A DNA stretch of 64,000 bases, from contig CBDBBO010000003.1 of assembly GCA_965203135.1 (NCBI GenBank), forward strand, positions 124,001-188,000. Direction: 5' to 3'. This DNA is from CATOSD01 sp965203135 (lineage in GTDB: Bacteria > Chloroflexota > Dehalococcoidia > Lucifugimonadales > CATOSD01). The translations under genes were made by a program, and so were the position numbers. The notes beneath the pieces are model-generated. The model ran no database searches. It worked only from the letters and a program-made list of their open reading frames with translations, and was not told the origin of the DNA. Below are positions 17,024-26,582 of this stretch, piece by piece (positions within the stretch are counted from its first letter, which is position 1; each line of letters opens with the position of its first letter).

Positions 17024-17032
17024 TGATATACT
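17024..17032 (+). promoter_or_regulatory. Extended -10 promoter of prfB
   Basis: TG-A-TATACT in a local AT-rich patch, 60 bases upstream of the prfB ATG. There is no recognisable -35, which is usual for extended -10 promoters. Confidence 0.55.
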
Positions 17033-17091
17033 TTCTGCTAACCATTCGCGGCGCAAAGGCGTTGCAATATACGTCGGAGGAAATCTCAGAC

Positions 17092-18190
17092 ATGCTGGAA
17101 CTCAGGAGTAGGGTCGTTGAACTGCGTGAGCGCATTGCCGAAATCATGGTGCGCCTTTGACCTCGAAGAGAAACGCAGACAGGTCGCACGCTTGGAAAGG
17201 CGGGCGATGGAACCCGACTTCTGGAACTCACCGACCAGTGCCCAACACACGATGAGGCGAATATCGGCCCTGACGCAGGAGGTCGAAGAGTGGCAGTCGC
17301 TGGACGACGAGGCCGCTTCCGTCGAGGAGCTGCTTGAGCTGGCGATGGAGGAGGATGACGACTCGCTGCTGGACGGATTGAGGCAGGACCTGGCGGGTGT
17401 GAGCGAAAGGCTCGGCGCTCTCGAGTTCAAGCTTGCGCTTTCGGGCGAGTACGACGACCGCAACGCCATCATCGCGCTGCACGCGGGCGCCGGCGGAGTG
17501 GATTCCCAGGACTGGACGAGGATGCTGATGCGGATGTACCTGCGGTGGGCAGAGCGTCGGGGCTTTTCGAACGACGTGCTCGACGTGTCCTACGGGGAGG
17601 ATGGCGGCGTGAAGAGCGCCACCGTGCAGTTGTCCGGCCCGTACGCGTTCGGCTACATGCGGGCGGAGCGGGGAGTACACCGGCTCGTCAGGATTTCACC
17701 CTTCGACGGCAACCACGCGAGGCATACGTCGTTCGCGCTCGTCGAGGCACTGCCGGAGGCCGAGGAGGGCGTGGACGTAACCATCGACCCGGACGACGTC
17801 AAGCTCGACGTGTTCAGGGCAGGCGGAGCGGGCGGGCAGAGCGTGCAGAAGAACTCCACCGCGGTCCGCGTCACACACATGCCCACGGGCATTCGCGTAA
17901 GCTGCCAGAACGAACGCTCCCAACGTCAGAACCGGGAGTTCGCCATGCGCATACTGCTGGCCCGGCTGGTAGAGCTCGAAATGCGTCGCAGGGCGGAGGA
18001 GATGGCGCGGCTCAAGGGGGAGCATGTATCGCCCGAATGGGGAAACCAGATAAGAAGCTACGTTCTGCACCCGTACCAGATGGTGAAGGACCACCGGACA
18101 GGACACGAGGACTCGGCCGCCGAGACCGTTCTCGACGGCAACATCGACTCGTTCATTGAATCGTTTCTAGCATCTCAGGTTGGAGGATAA
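17092..18190 (+). CDS. prfB: Peptide chain release factor 2, with programmed +1 frameshift
   Basis: Recognises UAA/UGA and triggers peptide release. The ATG at 17092 (MLELRSRVVELRERI) has GGAGG upstream; the frame ends at an in-frame TGA (17158-17160) after 22 codons. Shifting +1 at CTT-TGA-C joins it to the main frame (DLEEKRRQ...), giving 365 residues, the normal RF2 length. The main frame holds the stop-codon-reading SPF tripeptide (VRISPFDGNH), the peptidyl-hydrolysis GGQ loop (RAGGAGGQSVQK), and the helical N-terminal domain. Its stop overlaps the ribosome-binding site of the next gene. The frameshift makes synthesis fall when RF2 is abundant. Confidence 0.95.
17149..17161 (+). promoter_or_regulatory. 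prfB +1 recoding site
   Basis: ATGGTG-CGC-CTT-TGA-C. It has the same geometry as the E. coli site (AGGGGG-TAT-CTT-TGA-C): a Shine-Dalgarno-like hexamer three bases before the CTT slip codon. The hexamer here is weak (4 of 6 matches). Confidence 0.88.
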
Positions 18191-18192
18191 AA

Positions 18193-19890
18193 TTGTTAAA
18201 GCTCAAGTGGATTCTGCCGATTGTGCTGGTTGTGGCCGCGTTTGCCGCGGTCGCGTGTGGTGGAGACTCTAGCGAGGACCAGGCGGAATCAGAGGAGCCG
18301 TCGGCGATGTCTACGGAGTCGACGCCGGCCTCTGCCGAGCCCACCAGCGCGCCGGCGCTCAGCGCCGAGCAGCCTGCCACCGAGCCGACGGCGGGCGGAG
18401 TTTTTCGCAGGCAGTGGGCCGATCCGCCCACGCTCGACCCACATCTGACGACGGACACCACGTCGTCGTTCGTGGTCGTCGAGCTGTACAGTGGCCTGGT
18501 AACGCTGAACACCGACCTGGAGCTGGAGCCCGACCTTGCCGAGCGCTGGGAGATCAGCAGCGACGGCCTGCAGTACACCTTCTACCTGCGCTCCAACGCC
18601 AAGTTCCACGACGGCAGACAGGTGACGGCGCAGGACTTCAAGTGGTCTATCGAGCGGGCGGCGGCTCCGGAGACGGCGTCGCCGGTGGCCGACACTTATC
18701 TCAATGACATAGTCGGCGCGTTGGACTACATCAAGGGCAACGCCACCGAGATCTCGGGCATCCGGGTTGTGGACGACACCACGCTGAGCATAACCGTCGA
18801 CGAGCCGAAGGCCTACTTCCTGGCTAAGCTCACGTACCCGACGGCGTTCGTCCTGGATCGGGCCAACGTGGAGGCCGGTGGGCGAAGCTGGACCGACAAC
18901 CCTAATGGGACCGGGCCGTTCAGGCTGAAGGAGTACAAGATCGGCGAGCGCATCGTTCTGGAGCGCAACGAGCACTTCTATCGTGAGCCGGCCAATGTAG
19001 ACACCATACTGCTCAACCTCGCCGGTGGGCAGTCGATGGCGATGTACGAGAACGACGAGATCGACATCACCGGCGTCAGCCTGTTCGACCTCGAGCGCGT
19101 GCTCGACCCCAACGAACCGCTGAACCAGGAGCTGGTAGTGGCGCCGCCCGACTTCAGCATCTCCTACATCGGCTTCAACACCAGCATGGCGCCGTTCGAC
19201 GACGCCAAGTTCAGGCAGGCGCTGAACCACGCCATAGACAAGGAGCTGATAGCCTCCGAGGTGCTCTCAGACCTTGTGGTGCCCGCCTTCGGCATTCTGC
19301 CACCGGGCTTTCCTGGCTACAACGATAGCCTCGTGGGGCTGCGTCACGACAAGGAGCTCGCCCAGCGGCTACTCAGCGAGTCCCAGTACGCGGACCCGGA
19401 CACCAGGCCGCGAATCGTGATTACGGTGCCGGGAACCGGAGGCACGATCGGTTTGGACCTGGAAGTCGTCATAGAGATGTGGCGACAGGTGCTCGGCGTT
19501 GAAGTCGAGATCCAGCAAGTGGAGTGGGCGACCTATCTCGAAGACCTCAACGACGCCAAGTTCCAGGCATACGCCGGACTCGGTTGGCAGGCGGACTATC
19601 CCGACCCGCAGGACTTCCTGGACATTCTGTTCCACACCGACAGCGCTCTCAACCACGGCGCGTACTCAAACCCGGAGTTGGATGTCATACTGGAACGCGC
19701 CCGCACTCTACAGGATCCGCTGGAGCGCATCGAAGAGTACAGGAAGGCAGAGGTGATGATCGTGGAAGACGGCGCCTGGGTGCCGCTTTGGTTCACAGGC
19801 GAGCGCCACGTGCTGTTGAAGCCCCACGTAGAGGGCTACAGGGTCACTCCGATGATCGTCCCCAAGCTGAAGGAGATACGAATCAACTGA
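18193..19890 (+). CDS. Peptide/oligopeptide ABC transporter substrate-binding lipoprotein (family 5)
   Basis: Extracytoplasmic binding protein (SBP_bac_5), 565 residues. The N-terminus is a lipoprotein signal with the lipobox Cys at residue 22 (AAVAC), followed by an acidic/Ser/Thr-rich linker and the mature start GGVFRRQWADPPTLDPH. Further family hallmarks are YTFYLRSNAKFHDGR, NPNGTGPFRLKEY and FRQALNHAIDKE. The start is TTG 18193, with its GGAGGA Shine-Dalgarno inside the last prfB codons. No permease or ATPase genes follow, so it is an orphan binding protein or uses a transporter elsewhere. Confidence 0.92.
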   Translation: MLKLKWILPIVLVVAAFAAVACGGDSSEDQAESEEPSAMSTESTPASAEPTSAPALSAEQPATEPTAGGVFRRQWADPPTLDPHLTTDTTSSFVVVELYSGLVTLNTDLELEPDLAERWEISSDGLQYTFYLRSNAKFHDGRQVTAQDFKWSIERAAAPETASPVADTYLNDIVGALDYIKGNATEISGIRVVDDTTLSITVDEPKAYFLAKLTYPTAFVLDRANVEAGGRSWTDNPNGTGPFRLKEYKIGERIVLERNEHFYREPANVDTILLNLAGGQSMAMYENDEIDITGVSLFDLERVLDPNEPLNQELVVAPPDFSISYIGFNTSMAPFDDAKFRQALNHAIDKELIASEVLSDLVVPAFGILPPGFPGYNDSLVGLRHDKELAQRLLSESQYADPDTRPRIVITVPGTGGTIGLDLEVVIEMWRQVLGVEVEIQQVEWATYLEDLNDAKFQAYAGLGWQADYPDPQDFLDILFHTDSALNHGAYSNPELDVILERARTLQDPLERIEEYRKAEVMIVEDGAWVPLWFTGERHVLLKPHVEGYRVTPMIVPKLKEIRIN

Positions 19891-19913
19891 TCCGTTAGCG
19901 GCCATGTGCCGGT

Positions 19914-19959
19914 ACGGCGGTGGAGGCTGCGAGATGCGGCTTTCGCCGCCGTTCGTTTT
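19914..19959 (+). terminator. Probable rho-independent terminator after the binding-protein gene
   Basis: Inverted repeat ACGGCGG (19914-19920) and CCGCCGT (19946-19952), followed by TTCGTTTT. The loop is long (25 nt), though it contains a smaller internal stem. Confidence 0.45.
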
Positions 19960-19979
19960 CCAGGTTTCTGACATAAGAC

Positions 19980-19998
19980 GGGATTTTGGTTAAATCCC
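19980..19998. repeat. Perfect short hairpin before the VOC gene
   Basis: GGGATTT-TGGTT-AAATCCC, a 7-bp stem with a 5-nt loop, 70 bases upstream of the next start. It could be a second terminator or a leader element; no T-tract follows. Confidence 0.4.
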
Positions 19999-20068
19999 AC
20001 CTAGAATTCTGTCGAGAGGTGGCTTTAGTCTCTATGCCCATACCCAAGTAGAAGGAAGGAGGCCGGCC

Positions 20069-20488
20069 ATGACCATAAACGCGTACCTCAACTTCAACGG
20101 TAACTGCCGCGAGGCTTTCGAGTTCTACCGGTCGGTGTTCGGCGGGGATTTCAACAACCTCGCCACGTTCGCCGAAATGCCGGACGACACGCCGGTTGGC
20201 GAGGACGACAGGGACAAGATAATGCACATGTCGCTCAACGTTGGTTCGAGCGTTCTGATGGGGAGCGACGTGCCGGAGCACTTTGGACCGCCTCGCACGT
20301 TCGGCGACAACGTATCGCTTTCGTTCGTCGCCGAAAGCCGGCTGGAGGCAGACACCCTGTTCGCCGCAATGTCGATGGGCGGCAAGGTGGAGATGCCCAT
20401 GCAGGACATGTTCTGGGGGGACTATTTCGGAGCCTGCGTAGACCGCTTCGGAATCAACTGGCAGTTTCTACACTCACCGGCGCAGTAG
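20069..20488 (+). CDS. VOC-superfamily protein (PhnB/glyoxalase-like)
   Basis: 139 residues. Begins INAYLNFNGNCREAFEFYRS and ends DRFGINWQFLHSP, the usual layout of PhnB-like members of the vicinal-oxygen-chelate fold. Two beta-alpha-beta-beta-beta modules are recognisable. A strong Shine-Dalgarno (GAAGGAGG) precedes the ATG. Members are dimeric, cytoplasmic and of mixed or unknown activity, so no reaction is assigned. Confidence 0.85.
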   Translation: MTINAYLNFNGNCREAFEFYRSVFGGDFNNLATFAEMPDDTPVGEDDRDKIMHMSLNVGSSVLMGSDVPEHFGPPRTFGDNVSLSFVAESRLEADTLFAAMSMGGKVEMPMQDMFWGDYFGACVDRFGINWQFLHSPAQ

Positions 20489-20529
20489 CCGGCGAGGACG
20501 GGAGCGGGCCGTTCGACCCAGGCGGCCCG

Positions 20530-21288
<759 letters not shown>

Positions 21289-21297
21289 AGCTTGCTC

Positions 21298-22593
21298 CTA
21301 TCTCTCTCCCACGCCCAGGTAACGCTCGTAGCGCCGGCTGATGTACGACATGCCGTAGCAGAACACCCAGAACACCACGGCGATGAAGATGAACAGCTCC
21401 CGTGCGCTGGCGAGCAGTTCCGGGTTACCCTGGATGTACGCCCTGCTTATCTCGACAACGTCCAGCATCCCGATGATGTATATCAGGCTGGTGTCTTTGA
21501 ACAGCGCGATGAACTGGCCCACTATCGCCGGTATGACGTTGCGAATGGCCTGCGGCAGAGAGATGAGCAGCATCGTCTGCCACCCGGGCAACCCGAGCGC
21601 GCGCGCGGCCTCCGCCTGTCCGGGGTGCAGCGCCTGCAGCCCTCCGCGTATGTTCTCGGCCATGTACGCCGAGCTGAACAGGGTGATCGCGATCGCGGCG
21701 CGAGGCAGTGGATCCAGCGGAAAGTCCCTTGGAAACGCCAGCGGCACCAGCACCTGCGACATGAACAGCAGCGTGATCAAGGGCACGCCTCTGAACACCT
21801 CGATGAACACGACACAGATGCCCTTGACGACCTGGAGGTCGCTGCGCCGGCCAAGCGCCAGCGCTATGCCGATGGGCAGGCTGAGCGATATGCCGACAAC
21901 GGCCAGCAGAATGTTGAGCATCAGCCCGCCCCAGTCCTTCAGGTCCACGACGGGCTCCAGGCCGGGGATCCAACTGAACAGCAGGTCCGGCATGAGGCCA
22001 GGCCCGCCGTCCTCCCATCCTCGCACTAGCAGCAGCGTAAGCAGGAACGCCGCGACAGCGAAGATGCCGACGCCCCTGACGGCGCCAAAGAAGGGGATGG
22101 AGCGCGCCACCGCCCAGCCCAGCGCGAGCGCCGGCACGTTCGCCAGCAGCAGCAGCCGTACATCCATGCCCATACGCTCGAAGCTGTACGGGAGAAACGC
22201 GAATGCCGCCGCCGCCGCGACGACGGTAATCGCGATCCGCTTGGCCGCACCGCTCCCGGCGATCACCCAGATCATACCCAGCAGCATAGAGACCAGCAGC
22301 AGCCCGACCTGAGGCCTCCAGAGGCAGTTGTTTCCGGGACATGCCTGGTCGTTGTTGTACGGACCCAGCACGAACAGGCCGCCGATCTCGGCAATAACTC
22401 CCCAATTGGCTTCCAGGAACATCCACCTGAGGGCGAACCACCCTCCAACCAGCAGCGCAGCTACGGAGAGGATAGTCAGGGTGCCGCTGAATCGCGAATC
22501 GAACAGGTTGGCGCGCAGCCAACCCTGGATGCCTACCTCGGAACGCGGCGGCGGCAGCACGGGAGCGGAGGCCGTCTGCGAGTCAGTCGCCAT
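21298..22593 (-). CDS. aapM: General amino-acid ABC transporter permease
   Basis: Membrane subunit, 431 residues with several hydrophobic segments. The inner-membrane-component loop (EAARALGLPGWQTMLLISLPQAIRN) is the EAA motif that contacts the ATPase. The N-terminal part holds extra membrane segments and a periplasmic loop, as in AapM/BztC rather than short HisM-type permeases. It starts 3 bases after aapQ, indicating translational coupling. Confidence 0.92.
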   Translation of the reverse strand: MATDSQTASAPVLPPPRSEVGIQGWLRANLFDSRFSGTLTILSVAALLVGGWFALRWMFLEANWGVIAEIGGLFVLGPYNNDQACPGNNCLWRPQVGLLLVSMLLGMIWVIAGSGAAKRIAITVVAAAAAFAFLPYSFERMGMDVRLLLLANVPALALGWAVARSIPFFGAVRGVGIFAVAAFLLTLLLVRGWEDGGPGLMPDLLFSWIPGLEPVVDLKDWGGLMLNILLAVVGISLSLPIGIALALGRRSDLQVVKGICVVFIEVFRGVPLITLLFMSQVLVPLAFPRDFPLDPLPRAAIAITLFSSAYMAENIRGGLQALHPGQAEAARALGLPGWQTMLLISLPQAIRNVIPAIVGQFIALFKDTSLIYIIGMLDVVEISRAYIQGNPELLASARELFIFIAVVFWVFCYGMSYISRRYERYLGVGER

Positions 22594-22596
22594 GTC

Positions 22597-23802
22597 CTAG
22601 CCTTCCCGGAACCGGATGTGGCGGTTGTACAGGTTGCCGATCAGCGACCAGGTGAGGCTCATCGCTAGGTAGGCCAGCATAATGATTATGTAAATGGACA
22701 CCGCCGGCGCCGTCTGCGTCATCGTCTTGGCCACGTTTGTCAGGTCGGAGTAGCCTATGGCTCCCGCCAGGCTGCTGTTCTTGGTGAGGTTAAGGCACTG
22801 GCTGATCAGTGGTGGAACTATCACGCGCAGGGCCTGTGGAAACGTAACGTGTCGAAGCGCCTTCATCGGAGACAGGCCGAGCGCGGAGGCGGCCTCGCGC
22901 TGGCCGCGGCTGACCGACTGGATTCCGGCTCGCACAATCTCCGCGATGAAAGACGAAGTGTAGATTACCAGGCCCACGAGCAGACCCAGAAGTCCCGCGG
23001 AAGCGGTGAAGCCGCCCTCGATGCGTCCGAATCTGCCCGCTGGCGCCGGATATGACGAGACGAAAGGGGCCGCGCCGGAGGCCAGCCCGATGACGATCCA
23101 GGCGGCGGCGCTTATCAACAGCGCCGAGCCAACACCGTACAACACGGGGTAGGACGAAATGCCCGTCTGGATCTCACGGCGGCTCAGCCACCGGTGGACG
23201 TAGAAGCCGCTAACCGCGCCTGCCGCGACGACCGCGAGCCACGACAGCCCCGCGCCCGGGCTGCTTGCCACCATCCAGGGGACGGATATGCCGGCGTTGT
23301 TCACGTAAAAATTGCCGGCGATGACGTACCCTTCACGTACCGGTGGCAGCGTGAGCAGGATGTAAAACCAGAAGAAGAGCTGCACCAGGAGAGGGACGTT
23401 GCGGAAGAACTCGATGTAGACCGTGGCTATCCTGGAGACAATCCAGTTGCTGGACAGCCGCGAGACTCCTACGAAAATGCCCAGCAGGATCGCCAGGATG
23501 ATGCCGGACACCGCGACGATGAGGGTGTTCGTCGCGGCGACTACGAGGGCGTAGAGGAAAGTGTCGGAGGGAACGTAGGGAAGGAAGTGCTGCCCTATGG
23601 GCGTCTGATAGGCCCTGGAGAGAAAACTGAATCCGAAGGGGATGTTGCGGTCTTGTATGGCGCTTCCGATGTTGAAGAAGAACCACACGACGAGGGTGAC
23701 CACCACCACGCCCGACACGATCTGCGACGCCCAGCGGATGATGCGTTCATGCCGCCAGACCGGTATGCCCTCGTAGGTCAGATTTCGCGGAATGGTCGTC
23801 AT
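22597..23802 (-). CDS. aapQ: General amino-acid ABC transporter permease
   Basis: 401 residues, the AapQ/BztB type with an unusually long loop between the first and later membrane segments. The EAA motif reads REAASALGLSPMKALRHVTFP, trimmed here to its core positions (about residues 300-320). Pairs with AapM to form the channel. The start ATG is 236 bases after the end of the binding-protein gene; that gap holds a strong hairpin that probably tunes expression. Confidence 0.92.
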   Translation of the reverse strand: MTTIPRNLTYEGIPVWRHERIIRWASQIVSGVVVVTLVVWFFFNIGSAIQDRNIPFGFSFLSRAYQTPIGQHFLPYVPSDTFLYALVVAATNTLIVAVSGIILAILLGIFVGVSRLSSNWIVSRIATVYIEFFRNVPLLVQLFFWFYILLTLPPVREGYVIAGNFYVNNAGISVPWMVASSPGAGLSWLAVVAAGAVSGFYVHRWLSRREIQTGISSYPVLYGVGSALLISAAAWIVIGLASGAAPFVSSYPAPAGRFGRIEGGFTASAGLLGLLVGLVIYTSSFIAEIVRAGIQSVSRGQREAASALGLSPMKALRHVTFPQALRVIVPPLISQCLNLTKNSSLAGAIGYSDLTNVAKTMTQTAPAVSIYIIIMLAYLAMSLTWSLIGNLYNRHIRFREG

Positions 23803-23920
23803 GCGCCCTGCCAGTCCCCTTCTCGGCTCAGGTGGGGATTAGAGCCATCCGACTATGGAGGTGTGGCACCGCCTGCGATCGCCCTGCGCGGCAGCGTCTA
23901 GAGTCCTAAATTCAAGCATG

Positions 23921-23951
23921 GACAGGGGCAGGTCAAAGGCCTGCCCCTGTC
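23921..23951. repeat. Strong hairpin between aapJ and aapQ
   Basis: GACAGGGGCAGG and CCTGCCCCTGTC form a perfect 12-bp stem with a 7-nt loop. No T-tract follows on either strand, so it is more likely an mRNA-stabilising or partial-attenuation element than a full terminator. Its AAGGCCTGCCCCT half resembles dispersed repeat DNA near 56.98 kb. Confidence 0.7.
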
Positions 23952-24038
23952 GTTGTCGGGGGCACCGAGCCGGTCATCTGCCGTACGGAATTGCGTCCGC
24001 TCGACAGATGACCGCAAGTGAATTACCCGAGGTTTCCC

Positions 24039-25178
24039 CTAGCGCAAGGGCGCCGCGTAGATCTGGCCGCCCTTGGGGCAGTCGGTGCAGGGGGCGGAGG
24101 CCCAGAGCGCGTTCCGTCCGTTCTCCCTGGGCAGGTCGATGCCGCCGGGGCCAAGGTTGCGGTCATATATCTCGCCGTAGTTGCCCACCGCGCGGACCAC
24201 GTCCTGGGCGGCGGTCTCGCTTATGCCCAAGCTCTCCTGGCCGAACGAGCCCTCGAGCCCGAACAGCCTGTCCACCTTGGTGTCGCCGGTGGCGGCGGTA
24301 GGCACGGTAGCGGCGGTCACGCCGTAGGCTTCCGCGTAGATGAGAATGCCCATGACGGTCTTGACGACGTCGAACCACTGGTCGTCCCCGTGCGGCACCA
24401 CCGGTCCAAGCGGCTCCTCAGAGATAGTCTCCGGCAGGATCACGTGGGCGCTCCTGTCCGCGAGGGCCGTGCCGAGCGCGGCAAGCTGGGATCGGTCGTT
24501 GGTGAACGCGTCGCACTGCCCGCTCTCGTAGGCGGCCACGACCGCGTCGGTGTCCTCGAAGGTCAGCGGTTCGATGTTCAGGCCGTTCTGGCTCGAAAAG
24601 TCATTCAGGTTCAACTCGGTGGTCGTTCCCTGCGTCACGCAGACCGTCGCGCCCTGCAACTCCAGCGCGCTGTCGATGTCCAGGCTCTTGTTGACCATGA
24701 AACCCTGGCCGTCGTAGAACATGGTCTGGGCGTAGTTGCCCCACTGGGAGTCGCGCAAGGTCGTCCAGGTAACCGTGCGCACCAGCATGTCGACTTCGCC
24801 GGACTGGATGGTGGGGCCACGCTCCGCAGCGGAAATCAGGCGGATCTCGATAGCGTCGGGGTCGCCCAACACGGCGGCGGCCAGTGCGCGGCAAAGGTCG
24901 ATGTCGAAACCAACGTTATTGCCGGAGCTATCGATGTATCCGTAGCCCGGAACGTCGTTCCGGCTGGCGCAGATGACCCTGCCCCTGCTCTTTACCTGCG
25001 CGAGTCTTTCGCCTGTCGCGGGCATCATTCCTTCGGCTTCGGACTCGGTCATCATTCCGAGTTCCGAAGCGCGCTCCATTATCTCGTCGTCGCTCAACTC
25101 TTGCGCGCAGGCCACTATGACCACGGCGGCCAAAGCGGCCAGCGCCGCCAGGGCAGAGAGCTTAAACATTTTTGACAT
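24039..25178 (-). CDS. aapJ: General amino-acid ABC transporter substrate-binding lipoprotein
   Basis: 379 residues. The signal peptide ends with a lipobox (VIVAC, Cys24), so it is a lipoprotein. The mature protein has RGRVICASRNDVPGYGYIDS and NVGFDIDLCRALAAAVLGD, the start of SBP family 3 AapJ-type proteins, and LVRTVTWTTLRDSQWG, which is characteristic of this subgroup. The ATG has GGGAGG 8 bases upstream. It captures L-amino acids for AapQMP. First gene of the operon. Confidence 0.93.
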   Translation of the reverse strand: MSKMFKLSALAALAALAAVVIVACAQELSDDEIMERASELGMMTESEAEGMMPATGERLAQVKSRGRVICASRNDVPGYGYIDSSGNNVGFDIDLCRALAAAVLGDPDAIEIRLISAAERGPTIQSGEVDMLVRTVTWTTLRDSQWGNYAQTMFYDGQGFMVNKSLDIDSALELQGATVCVTQGTTTELNLNDFSSQNGLNIEPLTFEDTDAVVAAYESGQCDAFTNDRSQLAALGTALADRSAHVILPETISEEPLGPVVPHGDDQWFDVVKTVMGILIYAEAYGVTAATVPTAATGDTKVDRLFGLEGSFGQESLGISETAAQDVVRAVGNYGEIYDRNLGPGGIDLPRENGRNALWASAPCTDCPKGGQIYAAPLR

Positions 25179-25231
25179 GTGTCAGACCTCCCATGTCTGT
25201 CGCCTAATGCAGACGATACCTTTGTACCACC

Positions 25232-25262
25232 TGTATACGCTCAATCCAGGCGGCCTTGTCAA
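25232..25262 (-). promoter_or_regulatory. Promoter of the aapJQMP operon
   Basis: On the coding strand a perfect -35 TTGACA (25262-25257) is followed after 19 bases by TATACA (25237-25232), about 55 bases before the aapJ ATG. The spacer is longer than optimal, suggesting activator help. Confidence 0.55.
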
Positions 25263-25380
25263 TTCTAGTAGCGCCCCGCCAGAGTGTCAACGCAAATGGA
25301 ACGCGTATGAGTTGATTCTTGGTCTCAGTTGGACTTTCGCCGTCCTTGCTGGCGGCGCGTCAACACGCCAGGAAGCGACG

Positions 25381-26385
25381 TCAGCCGTGGGCGGATTGTA
25401 TGGCCTCGGCCAGCCGGGCGGATGCGTCCTCCGGGTCATCGGCGAATGTGACTGCGCTCACAACGCAGACCGAGTCGGCGCCCGCCCTTACCACGTCGGC
25501 TATGTTGGCAAGGTTGATGCCCCCGATGGCGACGACGGGTATCGAAACGGCCTCCTTGACCTCCACGATGGCGTCCACGCCCAGGGACCGGCGTCCGCTC
25601 TTGCCCATCGTGGTCGTTGCAAAGATAGCCCCGAGCGCGGCGTAATCCGCGCCATCGGCCTGCGACCGGCGCGCCTCGTCGTCGCCGCCGTTGGAAGTGC
25701 CCACGAGCTGCCGCGGGTCCAGCACGGCGCGGGCGCTGGCGACGGGCAGGTCTGTCTGCCCCACGTGCAGCGCGTGCGATCCGACCGACCGCGCCAAGTC
25801 GGCGTCGTCGTTGACCACGAACAGGCCGCCGTACTCCTCGCACATAGCCTGCAATCTCTGGGCGTCGGGCAGCGCCTCGCCCTTGTCACGGGACTTGTCG
25901 CGGAGCTGCACCACGCTCGCTCCTCCCCGCAGCGCCGCCTCGGCGACGTCCAGTATCGGCCGGCCGCGCGTGGCCTCCGGGTCGACGATCACGTACAGGC
26001 CGCGCACGCGGGTGGCGGACGATGCGCGTAGATCGCCGCCCACCTTCTGCCCGGCGCGGGCGAGCACCCGGCGCGCTCGCTCTACCCAGTTGGCGTCGAG
26101 CGCGGGCTCGCCGGAGTCGGCGCAGGCTTCCAGCGCGTCCACCGACGCCGACATGGACGCGATGGCCGAAAGCGCCAGCTCCAGCGGCTGTCCCGACATC
26201 TCTGCGAGCGTTCTGCGGCGGCGCAGGCTCTCATCGCGCGAAAGGTCCGCCGCCAGGGGGATGGAGAGCGACTCCCGCAGCATCTTGATGTCGGAGTGCA
26301 GCCCAAGCGGGGAAGTCACCACCGTTTCCAGAAAGCGGTTGCTCTCCACGATGGCGGCCAGATGTGCGTCGACGAACGGATTCAT
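25381..26385 (-). CDS. thiE: Thiamine-phosphate synthase with N-terminal helical extension
   Basis: Joins the pyrimidine and thiazole phosphates to make thiamine phosphate. The C-terminal ~210 residues are a TIM-barrel ThiE: GLYVIVDPE, VVQLRDKSRDKG, FVVNDDADLA, HVGQTDLP, YAALGAIFATTTM and VVAIGGI. The first ~125 residues are a separate alpha-helical domain, possibly related to the ThiD2-type domain fused to ThiE in some bacteria, but I cannot confirm this. The start at ATG 26385 has GGGAG just upstream. Divergent from the MmgE/PrpD gene. The thiamine made would serve the nearby E1 enzyme. Confidence 0.88.
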   Translation of the reverse strand: MNPFVDAHLAAIVESNRFLETVVTSPLGLHSDIKMLRESLSIPLAADLSRDESLRRRRTLAEMSGQPLELALSAIASMSASVDALEACADSGEPALDANWVERARRVLARAGQKVGGDLRASSATRVRGLYVIVDPEATRGRPILDVAEAALRGGASVVQLRDKSRDKGEALPDAQRLQAMCEEYGGLFVVNDDADLARSVGSHALHVGQTDLPVASARAVLDPRQLVGTSNGGDDEARRSQADGADYAALGAIFATTTMGKSGRRSLGVDAIVEVKEAVSIPVVAIGGINLANIADVVRAGADSVCVVSAVTFADDPEDASARLAEAIQSAHG

Positions 26386-26500
26386 GCTCCCGACCTCTCG
26401 TTTTGCTGCCGCGCGTAGTAGCGGAGGTGCGGCTCGGCGGCGTGCAGATGGTACACGGCGGCGCGCGCATCCGTCCAGTGCGCGGCCCCGATTTCCTTCG

Positions 26501-26529
26501 TTGACAGTCCAACACCGCCGTCTTACACT
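26501..26529 (+). promoter_or_regulatory. Sigma-70 promoter of the MmgE/PrpD gene
   Basis: TTGACA (26501-26506), 17-base spacer, TACACT (26524-26529); predicted start of transcription about 47 bases before the ATG. Confidence 0.75.
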
Positions 26530-26582
26530 CATCCAGTCGGGGACGCTTGGCCGTCCCAACCACAGCCGCGAGGAACGAAACC

